Source: Prolixibacteraceae bacterium (GTDB taxonomy: Bacteria > Bacteroidota > Bacteroidia > Bacteroidales > Prolixibacteraceae). Taken from it: a stretch of DNA of 64,000 bases. The notes under the pieces were generated by a model, which did no database searches, was not told the origin of the DNA, and saw only the letters and a list, made by a program, of their open reading frames with translations. Positions 56,285 to 64,000 of this stretch are shown piece after piece (position 1 is the stretch's first letter; each line of letters opens with the position of its first letter). Location: assembly GCA_019459525.1 (NCBI GenBank), contig JAIBEY010000052.1, forward strand, positions 1 to 64,000, read 5' to 3'. The translations under genes and the position numbers were made by a program.

Positions 56285-57244
56285 ATGAAAGCAAGACAAT
56301 ACTTCTTCCTGATCAGCATATTCTTTTTTCTGCTGACTGATGGAGCTGCTCAAAAATTACAACGGCCTGTCCTCACAAAATTACCATTTGCTTTTTCTGA
56401 CATAGGCCGGACTCCCATGGAAAATACACCGGTTGTGTTTCAGTCGCGCCTATTGCTTGTAGCAAACAATCGGCCGGGGGGTGGTGATGCCAAAGGGGAA
56501 GATGCCTACCTGTACATCGACGATTTACAGACAGGCAAAGAAGTTGCCCGCTTCGGACAGGGGCATTCGTTTGTTTCAGCCTATGTAAACGACGGCGAAC
56601 TGAATGTCTTTGCCCTGGAATTTACCGATTTTGGGCGGGTGATGAATTCTACCGGAATCGACAGACTGATGACATCCGATTTGAAAACCTGGAAGACCGA
56701 AAAAGTTATTGTGCCTGAAGAGAACGAGCATCTGTTTAATTCGTCGGTATGCCGCGACGATAAAGGCTATGTAATGGCTTACGAATCGGATAAACCAGTA
56801 CAGTTTTGCTTCAAATTCGCCCGGTCAACTGATTTGTCAAAATGGGAAAAAATTTCCGGTTTAGTTTTTACCGGAGAAAAACATGAATATTCAGCCTGTC
56901 CGCTTATCCGTTACTTTAAACCGTACTACTATGTCATTTATTTACATGCTCCGATAGAAGGTCGCAATGGTTGGATTTCGTATCTGGCTCGTTCAAAAGA
57001 TCTGGTAGGTTGGGAATTAAGTCCGTATAATCCTATTCTGGAAGCGGAAGCAGGAGAAGGTAAAAACAACTCGGATGTAGATATTTTGGAATACGAAGAG
57101 AAAACCTATCTCTATTATGCCACGGGCGATCAGGAAACCTGGGGAACGGTTCGGGTTGCCTTATTCAACGGAACAGAAAAAGCATTTTTTGAAAACCATT
57201 TTCCGAAAAATTCAAAGCTGACTAAAATAACGGCAAAACAATAA
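56285..57244 (+). CDS. Exported five-bladed beta-propeller protein, GH43/GH117-like
   Basis: 319 aa from the ATG at 56285 (the ATG at 56264 is also possible). Signal peptide ends near DGAAQ. Repeating blade motifs (ENTPVVFQSRLLLVAN, MTSDLKTWKTEKVI, FARSTDLSKWEKISG, LARSKDLVGWELSP) are those of the superfamily of GH32, GH43, GH62, GH68, GH117 and GH130. The exact family is not certain because the usual Asp and Glu signature blocks are not obvious; DVDILEYEEKTYLYYATGDQ is the clearest. It may remove arabinose or a similar pentose or hexose. Confidence 0.7.
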   Translation: MKARQYFFLISIFFFLLTDGAAQKLQRPVLTKLPFAFSDIGRTPMENTPVVFQSRLLLVANNRPGGGDAKGEDAYLYIDDLQTGKEVARFGQGHSFVSAYVNDGELNVFALEFTDFGRVMNSTGIDRLMTSDLKTWKTEKVIVPEENEHLFNSSVCRDDKGYVMAYESDKPVQFCFKFARSTDLSKWEKISGLVFTGEKHEYSACPLIRYFKPYYYVIYLHAPIEGRNGWISYLARSKDLVGWELSPYNPILEAEAGEGKNNSDVDILEYEEKTYLYYATGDQETWGTVRVALFNGTEKAFFENHFPKNSKLTKITAKQ

Positions 57245-57254
57245 ATCCAGTTCA

Positions 57255-59921
57255 ATGAAAAATCCAAAAATCCCTAAAATAAGAATTCCCGTTTTAACAG
57301 GTATTATTTGCGGTTTGTTCTGTATGATGGGATTTGCCAATCAACCGGAAGGTGACCGGAGCATAAAAACAGCTTTTGACCCGAAGACTGCCGAATGGAA
57401 AATCGACTGGCCCGGGCGGGTTTCTCAATACGATTTGGCTTACCTCAGTCCGCCCATAGATCCTTTGCAGGGTATCCCGCTGGGAAATGGAGAAGTCGGG
57501 GTTTTGTTCTGGTGTGAGGATTCAAAAATAATTGCCGTAGTCAACAAAAGTGACTTATGGGACGATGCCGCATTTGGCCCTTTCCATAACTGGAGCGGAA
57601 AAGAAGAAGATTACAGCACCACACAACGCCATGCCTGCCGGATTGTCATTGATTTTAAGTTTCCTGTTTTCAATACGTTATATCTTTCTGATTTTAAGGC
57701 CAAACTCAATCTGGCCGACGCTTCGTTAAGTCTGGAAGCTGCCAGCCCGTTTGGAAAAGTTGGTCTGAAAGCATTTGTTGATCATGAAACCGGAACTCTA
57801 TTTTATGACCTGAACAGCGATTTAAATGAAAATGTGCCCATTGAAGTTGCTGTTGAACGGTTTGGGTCGCGGACTTATTCCCACTGGTACAGCCAGATTA
57901 ACCGGGATGCTTCCATTGGATTGTCAGGAACAGAAACAATAGCCGATAACAGCGGTGTTTATATCACACAAAAATTATCGTCCGGGACATTTGCCGTTGG
58001 TGGTAGTGTCATTCAGGATAATGAGTTAACAGCAACCTACGTGCGCCAACATTCGCGATGTGCCGCCATTCAATTGTCCGGAAGTCGCCAGAAATTCGCA
58101 CAACTTGCGTTTGTTGCTGCTTCGCCAATCGAAAATGATCCGGTTTCCGAAGTGAAAAATACGCTGTTGTTGACCAACAAAAAGGGCATTGAACCTTTTA
58201 TAAAATCGAATTCTGAAGCATGGAAATCCATCTGGAACCGATCGTTGATGGATTATGGCAACGATTACCTGAACAACCTTTGGTACCTGACCATGTATTA
58301 TGCCAATGCTTCGCAGGGTGGAAAATATCCGGGACGCTTCAATAATGGACTGTGGGGCTGGAGTCGCGATGTGCAGAACTGGAACTTTTATTTTAACTGG
58401 AACCAGCAGCAATTGTGCTGGCCACTTAATGCAGCAGGTTTTCACGAACTGGTCACACCTTACCTGAATTTGAGGTTCAATTCATTGCCACAGGCGAAAA
58501 AAGATGCGATGGAACATTTTAATTCCAATGGTGCATTTATCTCGGATGTAACAGAACGCCGTGGATTCAATTCATCGGGCGAAAGCCATAATCATACGCC
58601 AGTGGCTGAAATTGCCCTCGATTTCTGGCGGCAATATCAATACACAAGCGACCAAATATTCCTGAAAGAAAAGGTGCTTCCGTTTATGGTTGAAGCGGCC
58701 CGGTTTTTCGAATCCATTCTGGCAAAAGAAAGCAACGGGTTGTATCATGCCAAAGAAGGTACCGGATACGAGGGGTGGATTAATCTGAAGGATGGTCTGA
58801 CGGAACTGGTGTATGCGCAGGCTTTATTTTCAGCAGCCCTGGAAACATTAAAAACTACCGGAACCCGTTTGCCGGAAGCCGCGAAATGGAAAGAAATACT
58901 CGAACATCTGGCTCCTTTGCCGACAATGGCCGCCGGAGAAAATGCGATTTCAGCAGAGAGCCAAGGCTATAAACTGAAAACAGGTTTCTTTAAAGGCGAA
59001 AATTGTCCGACTGACTGGATTTTTGCTGCAGGTTGGGGTATCAAAGAAAACAAAATGCTGTCAGTCTTTAATCCGGTCGAAGATTCAACCATCAATAATG
59101 GTTTAAAATTACTCGATGGTATTTTCCCGTCTGTTCCTTCTTCTCCGGTCTTTCCTTCGGGAGTGATTGGTCTTTCGAAAAAGGGAAGTGAATTGTTCAA
59201 TCAAATGACGGCAACCGCTCTTTTATATGGTTCGGAAGTTACTGGGTGGGACCCTGTTCCAATCGTTCTGGCCCGGTTGGGGCTAGCCAAAGAGCTGGAC
59301 GTTGATTTAGCGCGTTTCCCGTCGAGATGGCAAATCTACTGCAATGGATGGGGGCATTGGGGAATGGAAAACGAGATTAACAAAGATGCAGAATGGTTCT
59401 TCCGCACAAATACGGTAAAAGATGTAAGCAGCGATGAAAAATTTCCGCTTCGGATGTGGCCATTCCGTCACATGTCGATGGAATCGATGTCGGTACTGGC
59501 AACGGCCATGAACGAATCGTTGCTCCAAAGCTACAACGGTATTTTGCGGATCTTTCCTGCATTTCCAGACAATAAAAGCGGACGGTTTACGCTCCATGCC
59601 GAAGGAGGATTTATTGTTTCTGCCGAAATAAGATCAGGCGAAATACAATGGATTTGTGTGAAAAGTTTGGCAGGAAACTCCTTTAAGCTGCAATTGCCAT
59701 GGGGAAAAGCAGTGGTACAATCTGGCCTGAAAAAAGGGCAACAGAAAATTTCAGGAGAAATTGCTGAGCTAAAAACAAAAGTCGGCGAAGTGCTTGTAAT
59801 CCTTCCTGAAGGACAGCGAATGGAAACATGGATGGTTTCCAGCGAAAATCCAAAACAGAACGAAACAGTCAAATACCATTCATCAGGGAAAGCGCAACTG
59901 GGGCTTCCGAGGATGTTTTAA
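57255..59921 (+). CDS. Distant GH95-like (alpha/alpha)6 enzyme
   Basis: 888 aa, signal peptide near LTGIICGLFCMMGFAN. IPLGNGEVGVLFWCEDSKI corresponds to the [14 protein letters not shown] opening of GH95, and WNFYFNWNQQQLCWPLNAAGF corresponds to the [14 protein letters not shown] block, so the core fold is the same. The matching N-x-N residues are partly preserved, yet the GH95 GHRHMSHL block is not seen. The C terminus (SLLQSYNGILRIFPAFPD, LHAEGGFIVSAE) is again GH95-like. Likely an inverting exo-enzyme of uncharacterised specificity. Confidence 0.75.
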   Translation: MKNPKIPKIRIPVLTGIICGLFCMMGFANQPEGDRSIKTAFDPKTAEWKIDWPGRVSQYDLAYLSPPIDPLQGIPLGNGEVGVLFWCEDSKIIAVVNKSDLWDDAAFGPFHNWSGKEEDYSTTQRHACRIVIDFKFPVFNTLYLSDFKAKLNLADASLSLEAASPFGKVGLKAFVDHETGTLFYDLNSDLNENVPIEVAVERFGSRTYSHWYSQINRDASIGLSGTETIADNSGVYITQKLSSGTFAVGGSVIQDNELTATYVRQHSRCAAIQLSGSRQKFAQLAFVAASPIENDPVSEVKNTLLLTNKKGIEPFIKSNSEAWKSIWNRSLMDYGNDYLNNLWYLTMYYANASQGGKYPGRFNNGLWGWSRDVQNWNFYFNWNQQQLCWPLNAAGFHELVTPYLNLRFNSLPQAKKDAMEHFNSNGAFISDVTERRGFNSSGESHNHTPVAEIALDFWRQYQYTSDQIFLKEKVLPFMVEAARFFESILAKESNGLYHAKEGTGYEGWINLKDGLTELVYAQALFSAALETLKTTGTRLPEAAKWKEILEHLAPLPTMAAGENAISAESQGYKLKTGFFKGENCPTDWIFAAGWGIKENKMLSVFNPVEDSTINNGLKLLDGIFPSVPSSPVFPSGVIGLSKKGSELFNQMTATALLYGSEVTGWDPVPIVLARLGLAKELDVDLARFPSRWQIYCNGWGHWGMENEINKDAEWFFRTNTVKDVSSDEKFPLRMWPFRHMSMESMSVLATAMNESLLQSYNGILRIFPAFPDNKSGRFTLHAEGGFIVSAEIRSGEIQWICVKSLAGNSFKLQLPWGKAVVQSGLKKGQQKISGEIAELKTKVGEVLVILPEGQRMETWMVSSENPKQNETVKYHSSGKAQLGLPRMF

Positions 59922-59986
59922 AAACATAAAAGCCAATTTTAATTAGCTAATCAGATATTTATAAAAACAGTTATAACTTTAATCAA

Positions 59987-61342
59987 ATGAAAAACTTATC
60001 CCGCAGATCATTTATCAAAACAGCCTCCATATCAATGGCTGGAACATTAATAATCCCGAACCTTCTAAGCTGTTCGCCCAACAACAGGCTAAATATTGCG
60101 GTAATTGGTGTTGGTGGCCGAGGAGAAGCAAGCTGGTCTCAGATACCACAAGAAAGCATTGTTGCCATGTGTGATGTTGACGACTGGCAGTCGAAAGGAG
60201 GGTTTAAGGCCTGCCCCAAGGCAAAGAGGTACAAGGATTTCAGGGTAATGTTTGACGAAATGGCCGGAGATATTGATGCCGTTATCATCGCGACCCCCGA
60301 TCATACCCATTTTGCAGCGGCAATGGCGGCCATGGAACTTGGCAAACATGTATTTGTAGAGAAGCCCTTGACACACAATATCTGGCAGTCACGCACACTG
60401 AAAAAGGCATCCAAATATTACGGTGTTGTATCTCAAATGGGGAATCAGGGTCATACTACTGACGGAATTCGTCGTGTAAAAGAGTGGTACGATGCAGGGA
60501 TCCTTGGTCAAGTTAAAGAGGTATATGCATGGCAACCAGCACTTAAATCAGAGAAAGAGACATGGTCGGAATTTGTACTACCAGCAAGCTTCCCGCCAGA
60601 AGCCCAGGATGTACCTAAATTGCTTGATTGGGATTTGTGGCAAGGACCAGCGGCTGAACGTCCTTATAACAAGGCTTATTGTCCAGGGCGTTGGAGAGCG
60701 TTTTACGACTACGGAAATGGAAAATTAGGCGACTGGTGCTGCCATACTCTTGATGCCCCTTTCTGGGCCTTAGATCTTGGGATGCCATTGAGTACCGAAG
60801 GTGAGCGGATTAATCCGATACCCGATCATTCCTTTGTTTCAGAACAATCATTGGTTACCTGGCAGTTTGCTGCTCGTGGAAATAAAGCTCCTGTAACGAT
60901 GAAATGGTACGAAGGTTTCGGAAAGCCAGCCATTAGGCCTGAATGGGGAATTGATAAACTGCCAAAGGAGGGAATGATTATGATTGGCGACAAAAAAACA
61001 TTGATAACGGGAATGCGGCCAAACGATGCCAGACTATTGGTGCCACAAGACGAGTGGGCGGAGTTCCTAAAGAATCCTCCTGCGAAGACCATTCCACGGA
61101 TAGAGGAGGAAAAGCCTGTACAGGAATGGGTTGCTGCCATTAAAAATCACACCCTGCCCGGGTCCAACTTCGACTATTCGGCTAGTTTGACCGAAATGGC
61201 TCAGGTGGGTATTCTGGCACAAAGGTTCGGGGGCAGAATTGAGTATGATGCCAAAAACATGAAAGCAATCGGACGCCCTGAATTAGACGAATATATTAAG
61301 GAGCCTGTGCGTGAAGGATGGTCTTATGGAGAGAAGCTTTGA
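59987..61342 (+). CDS. Exported Gfo/Idh/MocA-family oxidoreductase (paralog 2)
   Basis: 451 aa with the Tat signal LSRRSFIKTASISMAG and Cys (LLSC). Same motifs as the 33664 copy: AVIGVGGRGEAS, ATPDHTHF, EKPLTHN, GDWCCHTLDAPFWALDLGMP. The first half is roughly 60 percent identical to paralog 1. It is followed by the 61400 lipoprotein and the second GH36, so the order Gfo...GH36 appears twice in the locus. Confidence 0.9.
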   Translation: MKNLSRRSFIKTASISMAGTLIIPNLLSCSPNNRLNIAVIGVGGRGEASWSQIPQESIVAMCDVDDWQSKGGFKACPKAKRYKDFRVMFDEMAGDIDAVIIATPDHTHFAAAMAAMELGKHVFVEKPLTHNIWQSRTLKKASKYYGVVSQMGNQGHTTDGIRRVKEWYDAGILGQVKEVYAWQPALKSEKETWSEFVLPASFPPEAQDVPKLLDWDLWQGPAAERPYNKAYCPGRWRAFYDYGNGKLGDWCCHTLDAPFWALDLGMPLSTEGERINPIPDHSFVSEQSLVTWQFAARGNKAPVTMKWYEGFGKPAIRPEWGIDKLPKEGMIMIGDKKTLITGMRPNDARLLVPQDEWAEFLKNPPAKTIPRIEEEKPVQEWVAAIKNHTLPGSNFDYSASLTEMAQVGILAQRFGGRIEYDAKNMKAIGRPELDEYIKEPVREGWSYGEKL

Positions 61343-61399
61343 TAAATAAAAGGCGATCGCATACATTCAGACATCCATAATCCAATAAACCAAATAAAT

Positions 61400-63493
61400 A
61401 TGAAAAATGTAATCGTCTTGATCTCAATCTTTATCCTGTTTAGTTGTACTCGTGTTGCAGAAAAGCAGGGTGTTCCGGCGAAGTCAGCCAATTCAACGGA
61501 TGCAAAAATCGAAAAGGCTTTTATCTCTTTCCGGATTGGGGTTCCGCTTTGGATTTCCGAAACACGCTGCAATGAGCTTTTTGATCTGTTCGACAAGTAC
61601 AAAGGTGTTACCAATGAGATCACCTTTTTTACTTCGGAGACCCATCCTCCGCTTCCACTGGAGGTTATCAAAGAACGGACTGTCATCTTGAAAGAACGGA
61701 TGGTGCAGGCCCGCAAACGTGGATATAAAACCGGGATCAACATTTTGGCCACGATTGGTCACCACAACGAAAACCTCGAAAACTCGCTGAAGGGAGATTA
61801 TACGCCGATGACCAATATTGAAGGCGCAATTTGTAACGGCTCTTTTTGTCCGAATGACAAACAGATGCAGGAATACATCCGGAATATTTATCAATTGACA
61901 GCTCAGGCAAACCCTGATTATATCTGGATTGACGATGATATCCGGTTTGGCCATATGCCTATCGGGTTAGGTTGTTTCTGCGATAATTGTCTGAATATTT
62001 TCGGAAAGGAAACCGGTATAAAATATACGCGCGAAAGTTTAAAAAAAGCGTTCAATGAAGGCTTGTCAGAAGAAAAACTAAAAATCAGGGAAGCATGGCT
62101 ACAACATAACCGGAACACCATTTCCCATCTGTTCGAATTGATCGAAAAAACAGTGCATGATATCAATCCGACCATGCCTCTTGGGTTTATGACCGGTGAC
62201 CGCTTTTTTGAAGGGTATGATTTTGACAATTGGGCAAAAGTTCTTTCAGGACCGAATCACGTATCGGTTATGTGGCGGCCTGGTGGTGGATATTACGAAG
62301 ATAGTAATACCAATAGTTTGGTTGGAAAGTCGCATGACATTGGACGACAGATTTCGGTGCTGCCGCAAGAGGTGGTTTCCATCCAGTCCGAGATTGAAAA
62401 TTTCCCTTATCAACGGCTAAAAAAGGCAGCTAATAGTGTTGTGCTGGAAGCCTGTTCGCACATCGCCGCTGGTTGCACCGGTGCTGCTTTTAATGTGCTT
62501 TCAATGTACAGCGAACCGCTGGACGAATATGAACCTCTGGTCGCCAAACTTCAGGAAGCAAGGCCATTTTTTGATCTGCTGGCGAAATCATTGGGGCGTT
62601 CTCCAATCATAGGAATTCAGACTTTCTGGAACAAAAGCAGCTATATCACAGGTAATCTGCAAAGCGGAAACTGGATAAATTCAGGCAATCCACTGGTCGG
62701 TCATGATATTTACAATATTGGGTTGCCAATATGTTATTCAAATCAATGTGCATCGGTTACTATTCTTGGCAAAGACAATGTTTTGGGGCTATCGAAAGAA
62801 GAAATCAGAAAACTGCTTTCAGGAGGTGTTTATATGGATGCCGAAGCGCTGCAACAGTTGAATGATATGGGTTTTGGAGAACTCACCGGTTTTGAAGTCG
62901 AGGGTTCAGAAAATAAAGATCGCATTGAAAAATTTACGGACCATCCGTTGAACGGGGGATTTGTTGGCCGTGAACGCGACAATCGTCAGTCGTTTTGGAA
63001 TTCACCAGCCTACACACTCCGAAAAACCGATCAACAAGCCCAAACGCTCACCAGTTTGATTGACTACTCCGGGAAGGAAGTTTTTCCCTGCACAACAGGA
63101 ATATTTGAAAATAAACTTGGAGGTCGCATTTGTGTAGCCGGATATTATCCCTGGACCTTTATGGAAAATCTATCCAAAAGTTCGCAGATGAAAGCTGTTT
63201 TCCGCTGGCTTTCAGAAGATTCGCTTCCCGGGTACATTGCCTCATTTCAGAAGATTAACCTTTGGATTCGTGAACCTCAAAACGGAAAAACAGCACTGGC
63301 ATTCACCAATTCCTCCTTTGATCCGGCAAAAGACGTCGTGCTGATGCTCAAAACAGATCAGAAAACCATCCGGATTTACGATATGAATTGTAAAGAAACC
63401 GTCATCCGGTCATCCGGTCAGGATGGGCCTTATCAGAAATTTATCATTCCGGAAGTTGGCTCATGGCAAATGAGGTTGGCGATAAATGAATAA
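61400..63493 (+). CDS. Uncharacterised lipoprotein with TIM-barrel-like glycosidase features
   Basis: 697 aa, lipid Cys near residue 16 (ILFSCTRV). Features: FFTSETHPPLPLEVIKER, RGYKTGINILATIGHH, DYIWIDDDIRFGHMPIG (172-188) and a Cys motif CFCDNC (192-197) like that of beta-galactosidase-type (GH42-related) barrels, TMPLGFMTGDRFFEGY, SIQSEIENFPYQ. The C-terminal third has the Rossmann-like glutamine-amidotransferase fold segment and a small beta-domain, as in GH42-like trimerisation regions. Family not recognised; substrate unknown. It lies between Gfo/Idh/MocA paralog 2 and the second GH36. Confidence 0.75.
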   Translation: MKNVIVLISIFILFSCTRVAEKQGVPAKSANSTDAKIEKAFISFRIGVPLWISETRCNELFDLFDKYKGVTNEITFFTSETHPPLPLEVIKERTVILKERMVQARKRGYKTGINILATIGHHNENLENSLKGDYTPMTNIEGAICNGSFCPNDKQMQEYIRNIYQLTAQANPDYIWIDDDIRFGHMPIGLGCFCDNCLNIFGKETGIKYTRESLKKAFNEGLSEEKLKIREAWLQHNRNTISHLFELIEKTVHDINPTMPLGFMTGDRFFEGYDFDNWAKVLSGPNHVSVMWRPGGGYYEDSNTNSLVGKSHDIGRQISVLPQEVVSIQSEIENFPYQRLKKAANSVVLEACSHIAAGCTGAAFNVLSMYSEPLDEYEPLVAKLQEARPFFDLLAKSLGRSPIIGIQTFWNKSSYITGNLQSGNWINSGNPLVGHDIYNIGLPICYSNQCASVTILGKDNVLGLSKEEIRKLLSGGVYMDAEALQQLNDMGFGELTGFEVEGSENKDRIEKFTDHPLNGGFVGRERDNRQSFWNSPAYTLRKTDQQAQTLTSLIDYSGKEVFPCTTGIFENKLGGRICVAGYYPWTFMENLSKSSQMKAVFRWLSEDSLPGYIASFQKINLWIREPQNGKTALAFTNSSFDPAKDVVLMLKTDQKTIRIYDMNCKETVIRSSGQDGPYQKFIIPEVGSWQMRLAINE

Positions 63494-63516
63494 TATCCAC
63501 CAAAAAAAGTAACTCG

Positions 63517-64000
63517 ATGAAGCTAAAAAATTTAGTTCTTCTCTTTTGCTCCATTTTTACATGCATAGGTATGTTAAATGGGAATCCAATATCCGGAATA
63601 CCATCGACCCTTGATGATCTTCATCAATGGGTTGAACAGCATTTTGCAAAAGGCAAAGTCCCCCCGTTTTCTTTTGTTCTTGATGGGAAAAAGTCTGACG
63701 ATTTTATCCGAAACTGGCAGTTCAGTGCCGAAAAACTGAATCCAAAGGAGCCAAATTCTGAAGAAACGGCGTACACTTATTCTGATAAAAAGAGTGGCTT
63801 GGTTGTCAGATGTTTGGTTACCTGCTTCAACGATTTTAAGGCTGTAGAATGGGTACTGAAATTCGCCAATACGTCTGAAAAGAACAGTCCATTGATTGAA
63901 AAGGTTAAGGCTATTGACCACCAATTCAAATATAACCGAAAAGGAACATTTATGCTGCATCATGCTAACGGGAGTAATGCGCAGCCAAGCGATTTTATGC
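63517..64000 (+). CDS. GH36-type alpha-galactosidase, N-terminal part (paralog 2, cut by window edge)
   Basis: Open from ATG at 63517 to the edge, 161 codons. Signal peptide MKLKNLVLLFCSIFTCIGML. The mature part closely follows the N terminus of the 41157 gene: HQWVEQHFAKGKVPPFSFV, NWQFSAEKLN, AVEWVLKFANTSEKNSPLIEK, LHHANGSNAQPSDF. The catalytic part is outside the window. It is a duplicate of the first GH36 gene that has diverged throughout. Confidence 0.88.
   Translation, partial: MKLKNLVLLFCSIFTCIGMLNGNPISGIPSTLDDLHQWVEQHFAKGKVPPFSFVLDGKKSDDFIRNWQFSAEKLNPKEPNSEETAYTYSDKKSGLVVRCLVTCFNDFKAVEWVLKFANTSEKNSPLIEKVKAIDHQFKYNRKGTFMLHHANGSNAQPSDFM

Noticed and set aside
1-64000. CRISPR array, rRNA operon, insertion sequence
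   Set aside because: No regularly spaced repeats, no rRNA-like stretch and no transposase or complete integrase frame were seen.

Overview
The window is chromosomal DNA of a Bacteroidota bacterium, probably a marine or sediment-type member of the Bacteroidales/Marinilabiliales. The support is the short (286 aa) primary sigma factor, several promoters of the Bacteroidota type (TTG or TTTG, about 19 bases, then TAnnTTTG), weak Shine-Dalgarno sequences, a FeoA-FeoB fusion, a Rho factor with a long Asn/Gln-rich insert, and a SusC/SusD polysaccharide utilisation locus (PUL). Single-chain pyruvate:ferredoxin oxidoreductase plus FeoAB suggests anaerobic or microaerobic growth. The species cannot be fixed from the sequence alone.

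Positions 1-18083 are core genome: a sensor histidine kinase cut by the left edge, a class IV aminotransferase, a lipoprotein/NIPSNAP pair, nifJ, an AAA ATPase, a U32 peptidase-family protein (RlhA-like), rho, rpoD, rpe, a Cys-rich FeoB partner with feoAB, an unknown/thiamine-binding pair, and tRNA-Arg(ACG) with a near-perfect promoter.

Positions 18084-24000, just downstream of the tRNA, are gene-poor and AT-rich and look like a decayed genomic island. They hold a 20-bp tandem duplication, a 437-aa orphan, a lipoprotein overlapping a 52-aa membrane protein, a C-protein-like HTH regulator cut by a stop codon with two GACT-N2-AGTC palindromes upstream, two gene remnants truncated head to head near 22685, and a degenerate echo of the tRNA 3' end near 23351.

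Positions 24066-64000 are one very large PUL. An ECF sigma factor, a FecR-type anti-sigma factor and an STN-domain SusC form a trans-envelope switch, followed by SusD and a strong terminator. Then come about fifteen exported proteins, all on the + strand: GH92, exported Gfo/Idh/MocA, GH127-like, PIG-L deacetylase, GH95, GH36, GH29, a beta-helix protein, two tandem paralogous beta-helix proteins, GH78-like, an uncharacterised 869-aa protein, a beta-propeller protein, a distant GH95-like enzyme, a second Gfo/Idh/MocA, an uncharacterised TIM-barrel-like lipoprotein, and a second GH36 cut by the right edge. The set fits stepwise removal of L-fucose (or L-galactose), L-arabinofuranose, alpha-galactose, mannose and perhaps rhamnose from a branched glycan. 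No sulfatase is present. Remnants of at least three older genes lie between the intact ones (35106-35311, 38008-38363, 40864-41127), so the locus is being actively remodelled.

The parts most likely to be new biology are the four uncharacterised exported proteins in 53638-63493, the tandem beta-helix pair whose shared C-terminal module is more conserved than the helix itself, and the repeated export of Gfo/Idh/MocA enzymes, which would allow NAD-dependent, non-hydrolytic glycoside cleavage.
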